DNA from: Sinonovacula constricta | Taxonomy: Eukaryota > Mollusca > Bivalvia > Cardiida > Solecurtidae | Direction of reading: 5' to 3' | Length of the DNA: 64,000 nt | Assembly: GCA_007844125.1 (NCBI GenBank) | Contig: CM017563.1 | Coordinates: 24,180,394-24,244,393, forward strand | Shown here: positions 48,021 to 61,300 of the stretch, piece after piece | Layout of the letters: every line of letters begins with the position of its first letter | How positions within the stretch are numbered: the first letter of the stretch is position 1 | Made by a program: the position numbers and the translations under genes | Notes under the pieces: generated by a model | The model's database searches: none | What the model was told of the DNA's origin: nothing | The model's input: the letters and a program-made list of their open reading frames with translations, nothing else

Positions 48021-49950
48021 ACAGATGTGCGCGAAGAATCGCGTGCCTTACCCCACGAATACTTCTTAATTTTACAAGCTATCATGCATTCCATAGTTTA
48101 GTCTAGGAGGAAGTTGAGTATATCAATTTTTACACTTATTGTGGAGACTGACTTTACCTTGGGCAGGAAATTTTATTCGTTTTAACCTGCGTATGTTCTC
48201 TTTTCCTTATATCTTATTTTCCTTGTAGTACCACTGAATCAACATGTATAACGAAAAATACACAAAGGTTTTGACTGTAATGTAAATCTGACCCCAAAAA
48301 TGCTGTTTGTAAAGAGAACATCTTAACATCAGTTATAGATGGTAAAATTGATAACACGGCGCATGTGGACACATCATATTTGTGCAAGTCCCTGAGCACC
48401 CTTTTCAATATGTGTCTTCTATATATACGACCATAGGGCGAGGTTAACACTCACGACATATCATATCAAATTCCGTAGTACATATGACTTTACAAGAAGC
48501 GTGTATATCTGCGCGTTCTAATATGGTATGCCCACCACCACCTTCCAAATATTACAAAATCATAAAAACTCAAACAACTTAATTATACGATACTAGTTTT
48601 GCTTTGTTTTATTTACATAATTACATAATTATTGTCATATTGGCGACATATATTTGGCGAAGACATAATAAAGACAATTGTCTGGGTAGAACCGACGGGA
48701 CATCACAGATTCGCCAGATGGCCTCTTTACAGGAAAAGTTCCGGCCTTGATTCGATCCGCACTGGGCTGCTGATGTTAGTATGTCGGCGATAGAAACGTT
48801 TCAGGCAGTTCCTTCCCCTCTCTCCCCCCCCCCCTCTTTCACCATGAAAAAGAAATATCAGCCAATCAAACTGCATACAACAAAACCTGCCTTGTAATGT
48901 AGTATGATACCCACAATACCAGCAATCAATATATAAGGATGTTTTTCGGTAAAGGTGTAAAAGTTGCCACCGGCATGAGACGTTTCGTGAAATGATGGGA
49001 TCGACAGCGTATGTCTATTTTGGAGTTGTTTTCTTCGTTTCGTCATGTTTGAGGTATAATTGTACACTTTTATCATTCCAAATTACTTTACTTCATTTTA
49101 CTTTGCTATAAATTATTTTGAGTTAACCGCAATTGGTGTGTTTGATTTTTTTTTCATCTAATTGAAAGATATTTCTCAGCCTAGTGTGATAACATTTTCT
49201 TTATTCAACTCCTGCTTATTGTCATATTAATTATACGTGTTTTGTAAGCCAATGTATTGCATAATGTTTAGAACTACTTCCGTTTTCTAAAATTAAACTT
49301 TGCGTGGAATGGAAAATTAGAAATAGTTCATAAACAGAACCGTAAAAAAACATGAATAAGGTCTAACTAATGCCCGTGTCTAGAGGAAGTTCAGATTTAA
49401 ATATCGGTGGAAATTCTTATTCGTATTTTTTCTTATTACTTTTATGCAAAGTCCCTAAAAGTACATAAGTAGGTACAAACCTCTTAACTAAGCCACGGAT
49501 GAGTGGTGTGCAATGTTAAAAGATTTATGATTCTCAGGACCAATTGATTTACGTCACCTCATGTGATCTCTGAACATAAATAAGTGAAAAAAATCACTTA
49601 GAACTATTTTATTTCGTTCACAAACTGATGCGTTCCTTAATATGTCCTTTATACGATTTGGCGACGTTCTAGTGCGGCATTATAAAACTTGCTGGATTAT
49701 CTCACTTGTGTTAGATAAAGACTTGTGTTAGATAAAGCAAATATTGTTTTTCACACCAGGCCTTATATATGTTATGTCCTTTATAATGGTACAAAATCGT
49801 TAAAGGGTAATCCAACTAACATTGACGGAATTTCCTACCTATAAAGCTTTAAGAGCATGTGAAACGGTTGATACAATAGCCCTACACAGTTACTAGTTCC
49901 ATGCTGGGAATTCGGATAACTTCTGTCACTAAAATTATATTCATATATGT
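48021..49950. other. Unannotated DNA
   Basis: No exon, RNA or element ends supported. A short tRNA/SINE-like scrap (ttgattcgatccgcactggg) sits at about 48750, too short to call. Confidence 0.4.
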
Positions 49951-49958
49951 TCCTTTAA

Positions 49959-50283
49959 AGGTTGTATCCAACAGATTGGATCAAAAATATTTTCATTATA
50001 CATCTTAGTAAATTATTGGTATATGAACAGATCTCGTACAATGCTGTTTATTGATGCCCTAAACCTGTCGTAAAAGTGAACCATCGGGCTACAATCGTCA
50101 TTACAAACATTTATTTCCTATTTGAGCCACGCTGCATAGTTACTATTTTTAAACCAAAACTAAAGTTTCATCCACTTCATCCGCTGTAAGGTCAATGTCT
50201 ATTTTTAGCAGGAATCCATATCATTCGTATTTACTGATATTGTTACATATGTAAGATGTAAGCAAACTATTGGATACCAACCT
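49959..50283 (+). mobile_element. TTAA-type MITE family, copy with both ends
   Basis: TTAA at 49955-49958 and TTGA at 50284-50287 flank inverted ends AGGTTGTATCCAACAG and CTATTGGATACCAACCT. The core (ctgcatagttactattttta etc.) matches the 61324 copy. 325 bp, no coding content. Confidence 0.75.
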
Positions 50284-50519
50284 TTGACATCAGTTTTATC
50301 TATTATCGTATGTTTTTGTTTTGTTTGGGTTGTCCTTTTTAAATATATTGCAATGATACATTTTTGGCCATTATAGCGATGCCCTGCTACTTAGATGGTG
50401 AAATACTCTAAATAAATGTCTGAGAAAAACCACCGGTGCTGCGCCGGTCAGTTTCGCCCCTACTGGGACGTCATCATCTCTAGCATATACTCATGCTTTA
50501 TGAAATTCATTTTATTCAG

Positions 50520-50636
50520 ATTGTCATGGACTGGGTACTGCTCATACCCATTTCCGTGTACATACTCGTGCACGTATAGCGTCCGCTACACAGAACCCTG
50601 CGGATGGTGGTATGGAAGCCGCTGTACACGATACAG
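50520..50636 (+). CDS. Candidate exon of the EGF gene: Cys- and aromatic-rich N-terminal module
   Basis: A 117-nt exon between the acceptor ttcattttattcag and donor gtggga. One base, then 38 codons, then two bases (phase 2-2). The residues contain six Cys with Tyr, Trp and Arg: TGYCSYPFPCTYSCTYSVRY, then PCGWWYGSRCTRYR. Such Cys/Trp/Tyr modules precede EGF repeats in some molluscan secreted proteins, which is an impression from memory rather than a checked match. Its phase does not join directly to the next EGF exon (which needs phase 1), so a linking exon is missing or one model is wrong. Confidence 0.42.
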
Positions 50637-50914
50637 GTGGGAATGTTTAATTGCGATGCACTAGATTACAAGCATTTTAATTTCTCAATAAATAACTTTT
50701 CTTTAGAACGAAGTTTCGTCATTCTCCTACTCTGTGACATGGCTATAGACTGAATGACTTGCATATAGGAAAACGCAAACTACAGTGTGTGATACGGTTC
50801 GCGGCACGTAATATTTGTAAAATCATTGTGGAATTCGGGCGAGTTTTAAACACAAGTATCTGTACAGCATGTGCCGATTATGCTTAAAAAGCAAAAAAAA
50901 AAATATGCAAAAAA

Positions 50915-50990
50915 AGAAGGTATGTGGGGTATCGAACCCGTTTCTTCTCGGTTGTTAGGCGGTACGCTTAACCACTACACCAAGCGTTTC
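50915..50990 (-). mobile_element. tRNA-like element followed by oligo(T), minus strand
   Basis: The minus strand shows A-box TTGGTGTAGTGGTTAAGCG and B-box GGTTCGATACC, then TTCTTTTTTT about ten bases on. The acceptor stem does not pair, so this is a tRNA pseudogene or SINE head. It resembles the element at 27468-27564 in layout and orientation. Confidence 0.5.
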
Positions 50991-51850
50991 TATTGCTATT
51001 GTTTGTCCCATTGCCAACAGTAATATATTCGTGAATTAATGGGGATTTTTTACGGAAATCCAAGAGTATGCATAGAGTACACGTTTAATGTTGCCAAACA
51101 ATGTTTCATTAAAACTTGGTGTTGTTTTAACGTGTTAGTCATGATACTTCACTTTTTCTTGCATTTTGTGAAACTTTGATTATGTTATTTGTGTGTGTGT
51201 TGTTTAAATATACTTAAATATTTTCTATCTTTTCAGAACCTTTTTGCTTACAACTGTAATCAGGAGAACTTTTGTAGACTTTCTGACAATTCAAGCACGT
51301 CTGTGAGGCCTGGAAATGTGTTTGCTAAATTATTTAGTAAAGCCAATTACTTTAAAAGTACTCACAGCCTTCGTCCATCTCATGCGGGTTTTATTACATT
51401 GTAGGACAGCATATACAACGTGTCATAAAACGTGTTCCCGACAAGATTGCTGTCCCTATTATCAAGGGTCCTCTTGCCATATACGTACGTAAATGACGAT
51501 TAAAATTACCGTGTAGCTTCAACAAATATCGCAATTTGCGTATTTTCATCCGTAGTATTGAACTTTTAAATGGTATACAAGAAAAGTATAAATAATACTT
51601 ATTAAAATAACAAAAATGTCACGACTGCCTTTTTTCTGTTAGTCCATGTTTTGTTATAGGGACAAGATCTGTCTGAAAAGCTGTCTGTGAGTTAAAGGCG
51701 TCACATGATTTGCAAATTTCGAGATTTTTATAGCGACATTTCCCAAACAAATTCAGCGCTAAATGTCTGCCCTATTGACAGTGAGTGTCCTTTAATGTGC
51801 AAAAACTACATGTATAAAGTTCTTCCTTAATACAGCTTTAAAGCATTGAA

Positions 51851-52016
51851 ATGTTTTCAGTAAAAGTATACATTCTTTTCATATTATTTTTTTATTATTT
51901 CATATCCGCCACAGCCCTTTGTTATGGCAGCACAGATTGTCTCAACGGAGGCGTATGTGTTAGACCAGACACGTGCTCTTGTCCACTTGGATTTACAGGG
52001 GGTGCTCAGTGTCAAG
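51851..52016 (+). CDS. EGF gene exon: EGF domain 1, with possible signal peptide
   Basis: The donor gtaagt lies at 52017. The EGF has Cys order C-C-C-C-C-C ([13 protein letters not shown], then CSCPLGF, then QCQ) and no calcium motif. As an internal exon it would start at 51915 after ccgccacag and be 102 nt, symmetric phase 1-1 like the other EGF exons. As a first exon it starts at ATG 51851. Confidence 0.8.
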
Positions 52017-52230
52017 GTAAGTTTTCGATGGCACGCATGTGCGTTTTGTATCTGTTTGTGGTATATATACATCAGTCTGTGTAATGCATGAAGGAGCATG
52101 TATGTTTCTGTTGGTGTTCCTAATAGTGTATGTCTTTATGACCGTGTGTTGTTTTTTTCCGTGTATTTGCGTTTGTTTGAAGGACTGTGTGTGTTTATTA
52201 TTATTTGTGTTATTATTTGCGTGTATTTTC

Positions 52231-52315
<85 letters not shown>

Positions 52316-55300
52316 GGTCCAGTTGTATGAATACACACCTTCCAACCGGAACACTTACCAAACCGGAAACGTCCCCGGTTCTCTATTGCTGAAGTCCGTG
52401 CCTACAGCCTTTGAAAGAAAAGGTTTGACATTCGCGGAAATCGCTGCATGTCCCCAATTAACCACATCGGTACGGACCATAATATACACAGCCGATTCGG
52501 ACATGTTATTTCTCATACACACGCGTTCCTGTTTATCTTCTTTTTTTAAAGACATACCCACTATTGCCACAAGGTCCCCGTTAATGCGTAGAGATTTAAA
52601 CATTTATACGCACACATGGCCCCCGTAAGGTCCTCATTATGCGTTACATTTTAAACAATTACGCAGAATCGGAGTAGTAGTATTTATTCCCTGATATAGT
52701 AGCAACAATACTAACAGCGGATGTTGATAGGTTGAGAAATACTCCAGTTCTGTTTAAAATAGGGATGTCAACGGTTAACCAGATATCGCAACCGCATACA
52801 ACGCACATAACTTTGAAAAGAAATATCAAATGTACGTCTTTGTTAAATTTGGTTTCACGCGCTATTATTCTGTAGTATACTGTCACCGCGCACAAAATTG
52901 GATCAAATCAATAAATAAATCAGCTGAGACTAGACAAGTTAGAAAACATGACATTCACTATATTATCTTTAATAACACACGAGCAAAATATGGAAATATT
53001 ACACTCTCTCTTAACTTTCGATAAACCAAAACCAAATCAAAACATACTTTAAATATAACAGTTAGCTACCTCAAAAGGGAAGTTCACGTGTGTTTTGGTA
53101 ATGATGTAACCGAAACGTATATTTAAATTGAAAAAAGGAGAGGAGTGTATTTATTTTCCGTCTATATAAAGATCGTGCTAAAGTTACATCCATGACAATA
53201 GATTTTATAACAAGGAAACAAACTGCATTCCATTGCAACTTGAGACGATCTGCCTCTTTGTTCATGGAATACTAAAATTGTATACATATTCAGTTGTGTA
53301 TTTTTTTCCAAATCCGTAGCTTATTAGTACGCAAGCTCCATGTAAAGATGATATTCGATACTGTTTCCATTTTCAATTAATGTCACGACAATAAACCACT
53401 ACCTTTAGGTATTTAAGAATGATCACGTTTGACAGGTACGGCCTTGTTTAAGTTAAGACAATGTAGTAAAGTATCCAGAAGTATTGGCAGTACAACGTAA
53501 GTCATGTAACATTTAAGAGTTTTCATCATATTCTTATCTATTTTTCTATCTTAATAAATAATTAAGATATTGACCCTGTTATTTATTCGAGGGCAGCCGT
53601 ATTGGCCTAATACATACATGTAATTTAAATTATATGAAAGAAACGGCTTACTTTAAGTTAAACAAAATATATCTCTCTCATCGCTTTTTGGTCCTGTATA
53701 GAGGCATAGCATATACAATGCATGCTCACCGTACACAGGCATTGCACATGTCCATCAATTCCGTTTTCTTTTTACCCACTTACTAAACAGACATAAAGTT
53801 TTTAGGTAATATACACTAAACTTAATTATACCTATTCATACGACATAATCTGTATGTATATATTTCTTTTCGACATAAAAATCTATATCGAGAATAAAAA
53901 GACACTATTAATTCAATGAAACAGCAGGTAACTTAATGTTGGTAATTAATACGGAATAATAACTCATTTTGGTATTGGTACAACCCAATAATTCCATGTC
54001 GGAAATATATACGGCCTAATAACTCCAGTCGGTAATCTAAAGACCCAAGTCTGTAATTCATACGGCATAGTAACTCTGTCTCGGTAATTTTTACAACCCA
54101 GTCACACTCTGTCGACAATTTATACGGCCTAACAGCCTCATATCAGTAGCTTATACGAACTTATAACGTATGTGGGTTTTGCGGCCTTATAACTCCATGC
54201 TGGCAATGTGTTTTGGAAATTACGCCATATCGCTTATTTATACGGCTTTATATCTCATCATCGATATGTTCAACGATCTAATAACTCCATTTTGGCCTAA
54301 TATCTCAATTATTACAGATTTGAAAATCTGTGTCGAGAATAATTGCAACCTATTGATTCAATGTACGTAATTCAAACAGCTTGTAACTTCATGCCGATAT
54401 TTCAGACTACGTGATAGCTCCATTTAGGCAATTTGTGCTGCCTAACAGCCCCATACCTGTAACTTATACGACCTTATTACTTAATGTAGGTCTATATATG
54501 GCCTAATAACTCCATGTCAGCAATGTATATGATCACCATTGTGATCCAGTCTCAGTGTGAAGCATATACAATGCATGCACATGAAGTAACGAAGTAACAC
54601 GGTCGTAAACCTCAAACTGAAACATTAAACAACTAATTATACGGTTACGTTGTATTTTTCGGACATTAACATCTAGGTCGAGAATTAATGTAGCCTTTTA
54701 GGTCAATGTATGTTATTTAAACGGCGTGCAACTAAATGTCGGTATATAATACATCATAATAACTCAATTTTTACAGCGTTGTCGGCAATTAATACGGCCT
54801 AACAGCTCTATATCGGTTACTTGTACGACCTTTGTGTAGGTAGTTTATACGGCCTAATAACACTGTATTAGTAAATTTCATGTCCTTATGTCGGCATTGA
54901 ATACGACATAGTATCTCTGTGTCGGTAATTTATACGGCCTTATAACATCGATATGTTTTTCGATTTTATAACACCATGACGACAATGTATACGACCAAAC
55001 TACTAAATATCTATAATATATAACTAAACTCCATGTCAGCAATTTATAGCGCCTAATATCTCCATATCGGTAAGTTAAACGACCTTAAAACTATATGTCG
55101 GTAATTTATACGACCTTAAAGACTATATTTAATATCTGTAGAAAACTTTTCTCGTACAACCAATTCCCAATTGCTTTGTCGAATAAGAGTGTGTGTTCCC
55201 ATTTTAGTTGGAAATATGTACATTAATGTGTGTCCCCAAGTCCGCTGTAAATGTTCGCATTATTTCAAATTAAGACTTTTTAAGAAAAAGATCATGTCAG

Positions 55301-58300
55301 CCGAATACATATGTTCATCTATCATCAATATTGCAATATTAACTTAAAAAACACAAATTAAAGAAGTACCCGTTTATAGTGGTTAGGGGCCAGTCAAACA
55401 GCGAAAACGTATGAATCACGCACGAATTAAGCACAGATTTTCGTTTCTGCGCGGAGCGTGCGTCGAATGCGTAATTCGTGGGTGGAACGAACGTGGACCG
55501 TCAGTAATTGTAAGTGGATGTGCGTCGAAGGCGGTTTGTGCGTGATTTTGAGTTTTGAATTGTTCCAAACTTTTCATGTGCGTTATTCATGAGTCGGCGT
55601 GCGTAGTTTATGCGTCGAGTATGCGTGACTATATGCGCGGGACACGCGTCGGCCGTCAGTGCTTATGCGTCGAAACTGGTTCTAAACCGCGCACGTTCAC
55701 GTCCGTCCACTGACGCCCCAACTTCATATCACGCATAAACCGCGCACGTATCACGTTCATTCCACTACATCCACTGACAATCACTTACAAAACTGACGAA
55801 TAACATATGACATATCACTGACGGAAAACGCATAACGACGCACATCCGCTGACGGGGAATGCATTTCCGACGCTTTGCCACGCACAGCCGACGCAGGAAT
55901 TACTTACATGGACCCCCGACTAACTGATGGAAAACTGATGAATCACTGATGTTCCACTGACGAATCACTGACAACTCACGTAGGATTTCTTCATGGGTTC
56001 AGACTTGGCGGATGGCAGCTGGGTCTGGTAGAATTGCAGACTGTCCACTATGAACTTCTCCCGGTCAGTGTACTTCTTTGCTGCCTGGCCAGACTTGTTC
56101 TTGGTGAGTCTGACGTACCAATCTTTAATAGACTTCCACCAGCCCATGATGTGCTCCAATGGCAGCCCCGTCTCATCAGCCTTGGCAGCCCAGATCTGCT
56201 TCCTGGTCTTGTACAGATGATGCCCCCGCCTCCACACCTCGTCGTGCTCAGCCATCCATTCCAGTAGGTCTTCTTCCACCTTAGCTTTAAGAGAAAAGTC
56301 ACGTTTGGCTATGGCTTTTCCCTTTGATTTACCTTTGCCCTTGCCCCTCCCCCCCCCCCCCTCCCCAGGGCGTGGATCTTCTTCAGACGTCTCATCAGCA
56401 GCAGTACCAGCAGCAGGGTCAGCAGGAAGGGCATGCTCATCTAAATCCGCAGCATGGACTTCCACTTGGATTGACAGATCAGGAGGTGGAGCGGTAGGCG
56501 ACCTGCGGGACCTCCTAGCAGCAGCACCAGCAGCAGTTTGTTCAGCAGCAGCCTCTGGTGGATCTACATGGACTTCTTCTTCAGCAGCCTTCTTCTTCGG
56601 CATCTTTGTCTTTGAGGGCAATCGACCTTTCTTGGGTGGCATCTTCTTCAAGTAGCCTTCAAGTTGTCTTCAAGTAGTCTTCAAGGTCTTAGGATCACAT
56701 ATCAACCGACGTGAGGTGTTCTGGATTGGCAAAAGGTACTGAGATACTCCCGTCGGGGACCGCTTTTTATATGCGCGGAACGGTTGTGATAGTGAAGCCG
56801 AGGGTGCGTGTTCCGTGCGTGTTCCGTCAGTGATTCATGCGTCAGGCGTGCTGGTACGTGGAACGTTCGCGAAGCGTGCGTGTTTGGTCGCGCTCCTTCA
56901 GTGATTCATGCGTCGGGCGTGCGTCGAATGTTCGTGGATCACTGCACTGTATTTGCTCGTATGCGTCGACGTGCGCGATATGTCAGTGATTCGTCAGTGA
57001 TTGTAAATGATAAGTGCGTGGTACATGCGTGATTCATGCGTGATTCGTCAGTGATTTCTACCCCCGACACTCCGAAAATTTGGTAAATTTCTCGACGCAC
57101 AACCACGCACAAACCCAATCTGTGCGTGATTTGTAAGTGATTCGTGCGTGATCGGCTGTGTGACTGGCCCTTTAAATACCATGCATTGTGTGTGCGCGCG
57201 TGCGCGCGAGCGCATGATGCGTGCGCGTTTCTATACGTATGTGTATTTAAGTATCTGTGTTTCCCTGTATATTAATTAAAGTGTGTATCACTATTTTTGT
57301 TACATATTTCTGTTAATGCATACATGGATTTTCCTATATGTGGCTTTGTGTCACTCTGCCCGTCTTTGTCCATTTGTCTGCATGACAATGGACACGTTTT
57401 AGATGCTTGTTTCTGATCAGCTACATCTGGCTGTTTTTCAGATAACTGGAAAAAAACAACGACCATTATATTTGTGTGCGTAGTTTCAATTCCATTATAT
57501 TTGTGTGCTTAGTTTCAATTTTATGTCCATAAATTGTATTCTTTAGGTATTTTTATTTTATATTAACTGTAAAGATATAATCTAAAAAAGTACATTGCTT
57601 TGTGTTGCTTGTCATGACTTGGTCATTAGTACCTTTTTTGTCAAAAAAATTAAAAACTTTAAAGTTTGACAATTTTAACAAAAACATAAATATTTAGTCG
57701 GAAAGCAATGGTAATAAAATACATTTTAATTATAATTGTTATGTTTATTAAATATGAAATAAATGCCAAAAAGTCAAGAGTTTTTGCAGCCAGATTTGAA
57801 ACTAAGCAAAAAGCAGTGATGTCCGTCATTTTTCCATATCTCTCAGACTGTCAGGTTTGAGTGTTTTGTGTCTGTCTGACCTCTCCTTTATGTACATACA
57901 TATAACATATTTGATCCTGCGTAGGTTTGTGTGTATGTAAGAATGCCTAATGACATGTCATTTTCAGATTTGAACGAGTGTGACCGCAGCGACATAAGCA
58001 GATGTCAACACAACTGTCACAACATACCCGGTTCCTTCTATTGTTCGTGTCGCTCTGGATATAATCTTCAAGGTGACGGAAGAACGTGTATAAGTAAGTA
58101 ATAAATGTATGTGTATTTCTTTCATCAGTGACGCAAGAACATGTCTCATTGTGTAGTTCTCATGTGTATTTATTTCTTCCGTGATAAAAGAGCATGTTTT
58201 AGTTTGTAGTTATTTTATGTGAATTTCTTCCCTCAGTGATACAAGGACATGTTTTAGTTTGTAGTTACTTTGTGTGTGTGTGTGTGTGTGTGTCTTCCCT

Positions 58301-61300
58301 CGTTAATGCAAAAACATGTTTCAGTTTGCAGCTATTTTATGTGTATTCCTTCCCTCAGTTGTACAAGAACATGTCTCAAAAAAGAGTTATTTTATCCCTT
58401 GGTTATGCAAGAACATGTCTCAAAATGGAGTTATTTTATCCCTCAGTTATACAGGAACATGTCTCAAAATGGAGTTATTTTATCCCTCAGTTATACAGGA
58501 ACATGTCTCAAAATGGAGTTATTTTATCCCTCAGGTATACAAGAACATGTCTCAAAATAGAGTTATGTTATTCCTCAGTTATACAGGAACATGTCTCAAA
58601 ATGGAGTTATTTTATCCCTCGGTTATACATAAACATGTCTAAAAATAGAGTTATTTTAATCCTCAGTTATACAAGAACATGTCTCAATATGGATTTATTG
58701 AATACCTCGGTTATGCATAAACATGTCTCACAATGGAGTTATTTTATCCCTCGGTTATACAAGAATATGTCTCAATATGGAGTTATTTTATCCCTCAGTT
58801 ATACAGGAACATGTCTCAAAATGGAGTTATTTTATCCCTCAGTTATACAAGAACATGTCTCAAAATGGAGTTATTTTGTCCCTCAGTTATACAAGAACAT
58901 GTCTCAAAATGGAGTTATTTTATCCCTCAGTTGTACAAGAACATGTCTCAAAATGGAGTTATTTTATCCCTCAGTTATACAGGAACATGTCTTAAAATGG
59001 AGTTATTTTATCCCTCAGTAATACAAGAACATGTCTCAAAATGGAGTTATTTTATCCCTCAGTTGTACATTAACATGTCTCAAAATGGAGTTATTTTATC
59101 CCTCAGTTATACAGGAACATGTCTCAAAATGGAGTTATTTTATCCCTCAGTAATACAAGGACATGTCTCAAAATGGACTTATTTTATCCCTCAGTTATAC
59201 AAGAATATGTCTCAATATGGACTTATTTTATCCCTCAGTTATACAGGAACATGTCTCAATATGGAGTTATTTTATCCCTCAGTTATACAAGAACATGTCT
59301 CAAAATGGGGTTATTTTATCCCTTAGTTATGCAAGAACATGTCTCAAAATGGAGTTATTTTATCTCTCACTTATACAGGAACATGTCTCAATATGGAGTT
59401 ATTTTATCCCTCCGTTATACAAGAACATTTCTCAATATGGAGTTATTTTATCCCTCAGTTATACAAGAACATGTCTAGAAAAATGAGTTATTTTATCCCT
59501 CGGTTAGCCCATTATGTTTATATTAACACATAATCACACAGAGTTAGGGACTTTTACTTCGACCAAAAAGCAGATAAAATTTTTATTAAAGGTTTAGTAT
59601 TCTCTTAAAGCTTACATGTTTGTGTTCCACAACTCTACTCAATTACCTGGTTGGTGTGGGCACGGGGGTTGGGGCATGTATAATACTTCGAAAAAATGAT
59701 TTTTTGTGAACTCATTGTCCTGTTGCTAGAGCTGTCTGTTCTTATCCTTATCCTTGACAACTTATCATTGTTTTTTTTACAATGTCCTCACTCTATACAG
59801 ATATAGACGAGTGTGCCAGTAGTAATGGGGGATGTCATCATATTTGTACTGACAACGAAGGGTCCTACACGTGCAGCTGCAACGATGGGTTTTCCCTTAC
59901 AGGCGGAAAGAATTGCCGAGGTAGGAAAGGTTAAGCCAATCGTAACTCCTCTGATAATTTCATTATAACATCCTTTGGCGTATTATGTTTCTTCACAATG
60001 TCCAATACGACATGTTTGACCACGCAAATAGAGAAGGTATTAGCTGTACATCAGTAGTATGCATTCATATTTTGTGTTAAATATGGGAAGCATTCAAATA
60101 TCTAAGCTAGACCTAACTAAAAATAAAATAAGTTTGTTGTTGTTGTTTTTCATTACAAACGACCATTTTTATAATATTTATAAAGACGAACTAGTTTTTC
60201 GATATACAAAACGCAATATTAAGCTACATCCGATGTTGTTTCCTAGAATAACATAGGCGTTGGCGATTGGTTTGATAATTATTTTGACATCACGCTTTTA
60301 AGCTCATCTTAAATACATGTAAAACTAACATTGTTTGAACAAAAAGGAAAAAAGCATAATAAAAACGCTTAGTACAATTAAACGCCAAATATGGCAGTCT
60401 GGTGGTCTTCAAAAATACAAGGTACCCATTTGTCCAAGTTTCAAGTTAACATATTTTTAACAAAGCTGTCACGATGTTGGAAAGAAACAATTTTTCTGAT
60501 ATGACAGATTTTTTCTGAAGGTACCTGTATGTAGATTAATCATACATTTTTTATCACTTGCATGTAATTTGAAATAATTTTTAATCAGGGTACATATCAA
60601 ACGTAGACCTATGACATGGCTAGTTTAAATTTTAAGATAAACATACTTGGGATTTGCTTTTAACAATAAGGTAAACAGTACATATTTGGAAAAAAACAAC
60701 TTATTTTAAGAAAACGTCCAACTAAGTGTCCCTACTTTAATACAAATGTGCACTTAAAGTGTGAGAAATAAACTTACCTACCAAATATATTTATAAATCA
60801 TGTTGTAACAGATACTGTTATGTCGAATATAGATCTAATGAATTTTCATGTACCCTGGGTTTTTACTTAAATAATTTCCAATAGTTTAATTTTGATCTGG
60901 GAATATTATGAGCAAGTTTCATGGGTAAACTGGCTTAACATTAACTAAAATAAAAGAAGAAGCCATTATACATGCCTGTCGCCGATACCGTTTCTAGATA
61001 CCGACGAGTGTTCCATCGGTACCGCCGGATGTGCCCAGATCTGCACCAACACCATCGGCTCTTTCATCTGCAGTTGCGGGCGAGGCTATGTGACCAATCG
61101 TACGTCATGTGAAGGTTGGTAGAAATGGATTATTTTGTACCTGTTAAAAACATCTTTCATTGCATTTGAATTATTATTTGTGGACACCCGTGGCGTAGTG
61201 GTAGAGTCGCCGATTCGTAACTCCTCTGACTGCTTAGCCTCTCAACTCTCAAATGACCATATGTGAATATAATCAATCAAATCGAGCTTCGTGGTGGTTG

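Noticed and set aside
50416..50664. Reading the Cys-rich text as a single-exon ORF from ATG 50416
   Set aside because: The hydrophobic run before 50520 coincides with a polypyrimidine tract and acceptor. The spliced exon model explains the Cys-rich part better.
51237..51404. Possible terminal exon after ttttcag (NLFAYNCNQENF..., stop TAG)
   Set aside because: No donor partner or family match, and its frame does not connect to the adjacent candidate exons. It could be chance.
52098..52628. 176-codon frame and its minus-strand poly-Thr-His shadow
   Set aside because: Driven by the (GT)n microsatellite in the EGF intron.
58236..59021. 261-codon open frame with a 44-residue period
   Set aside because: Product of the 44-bp satellite. 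All three frames are open and there is no start context or splice evidence.
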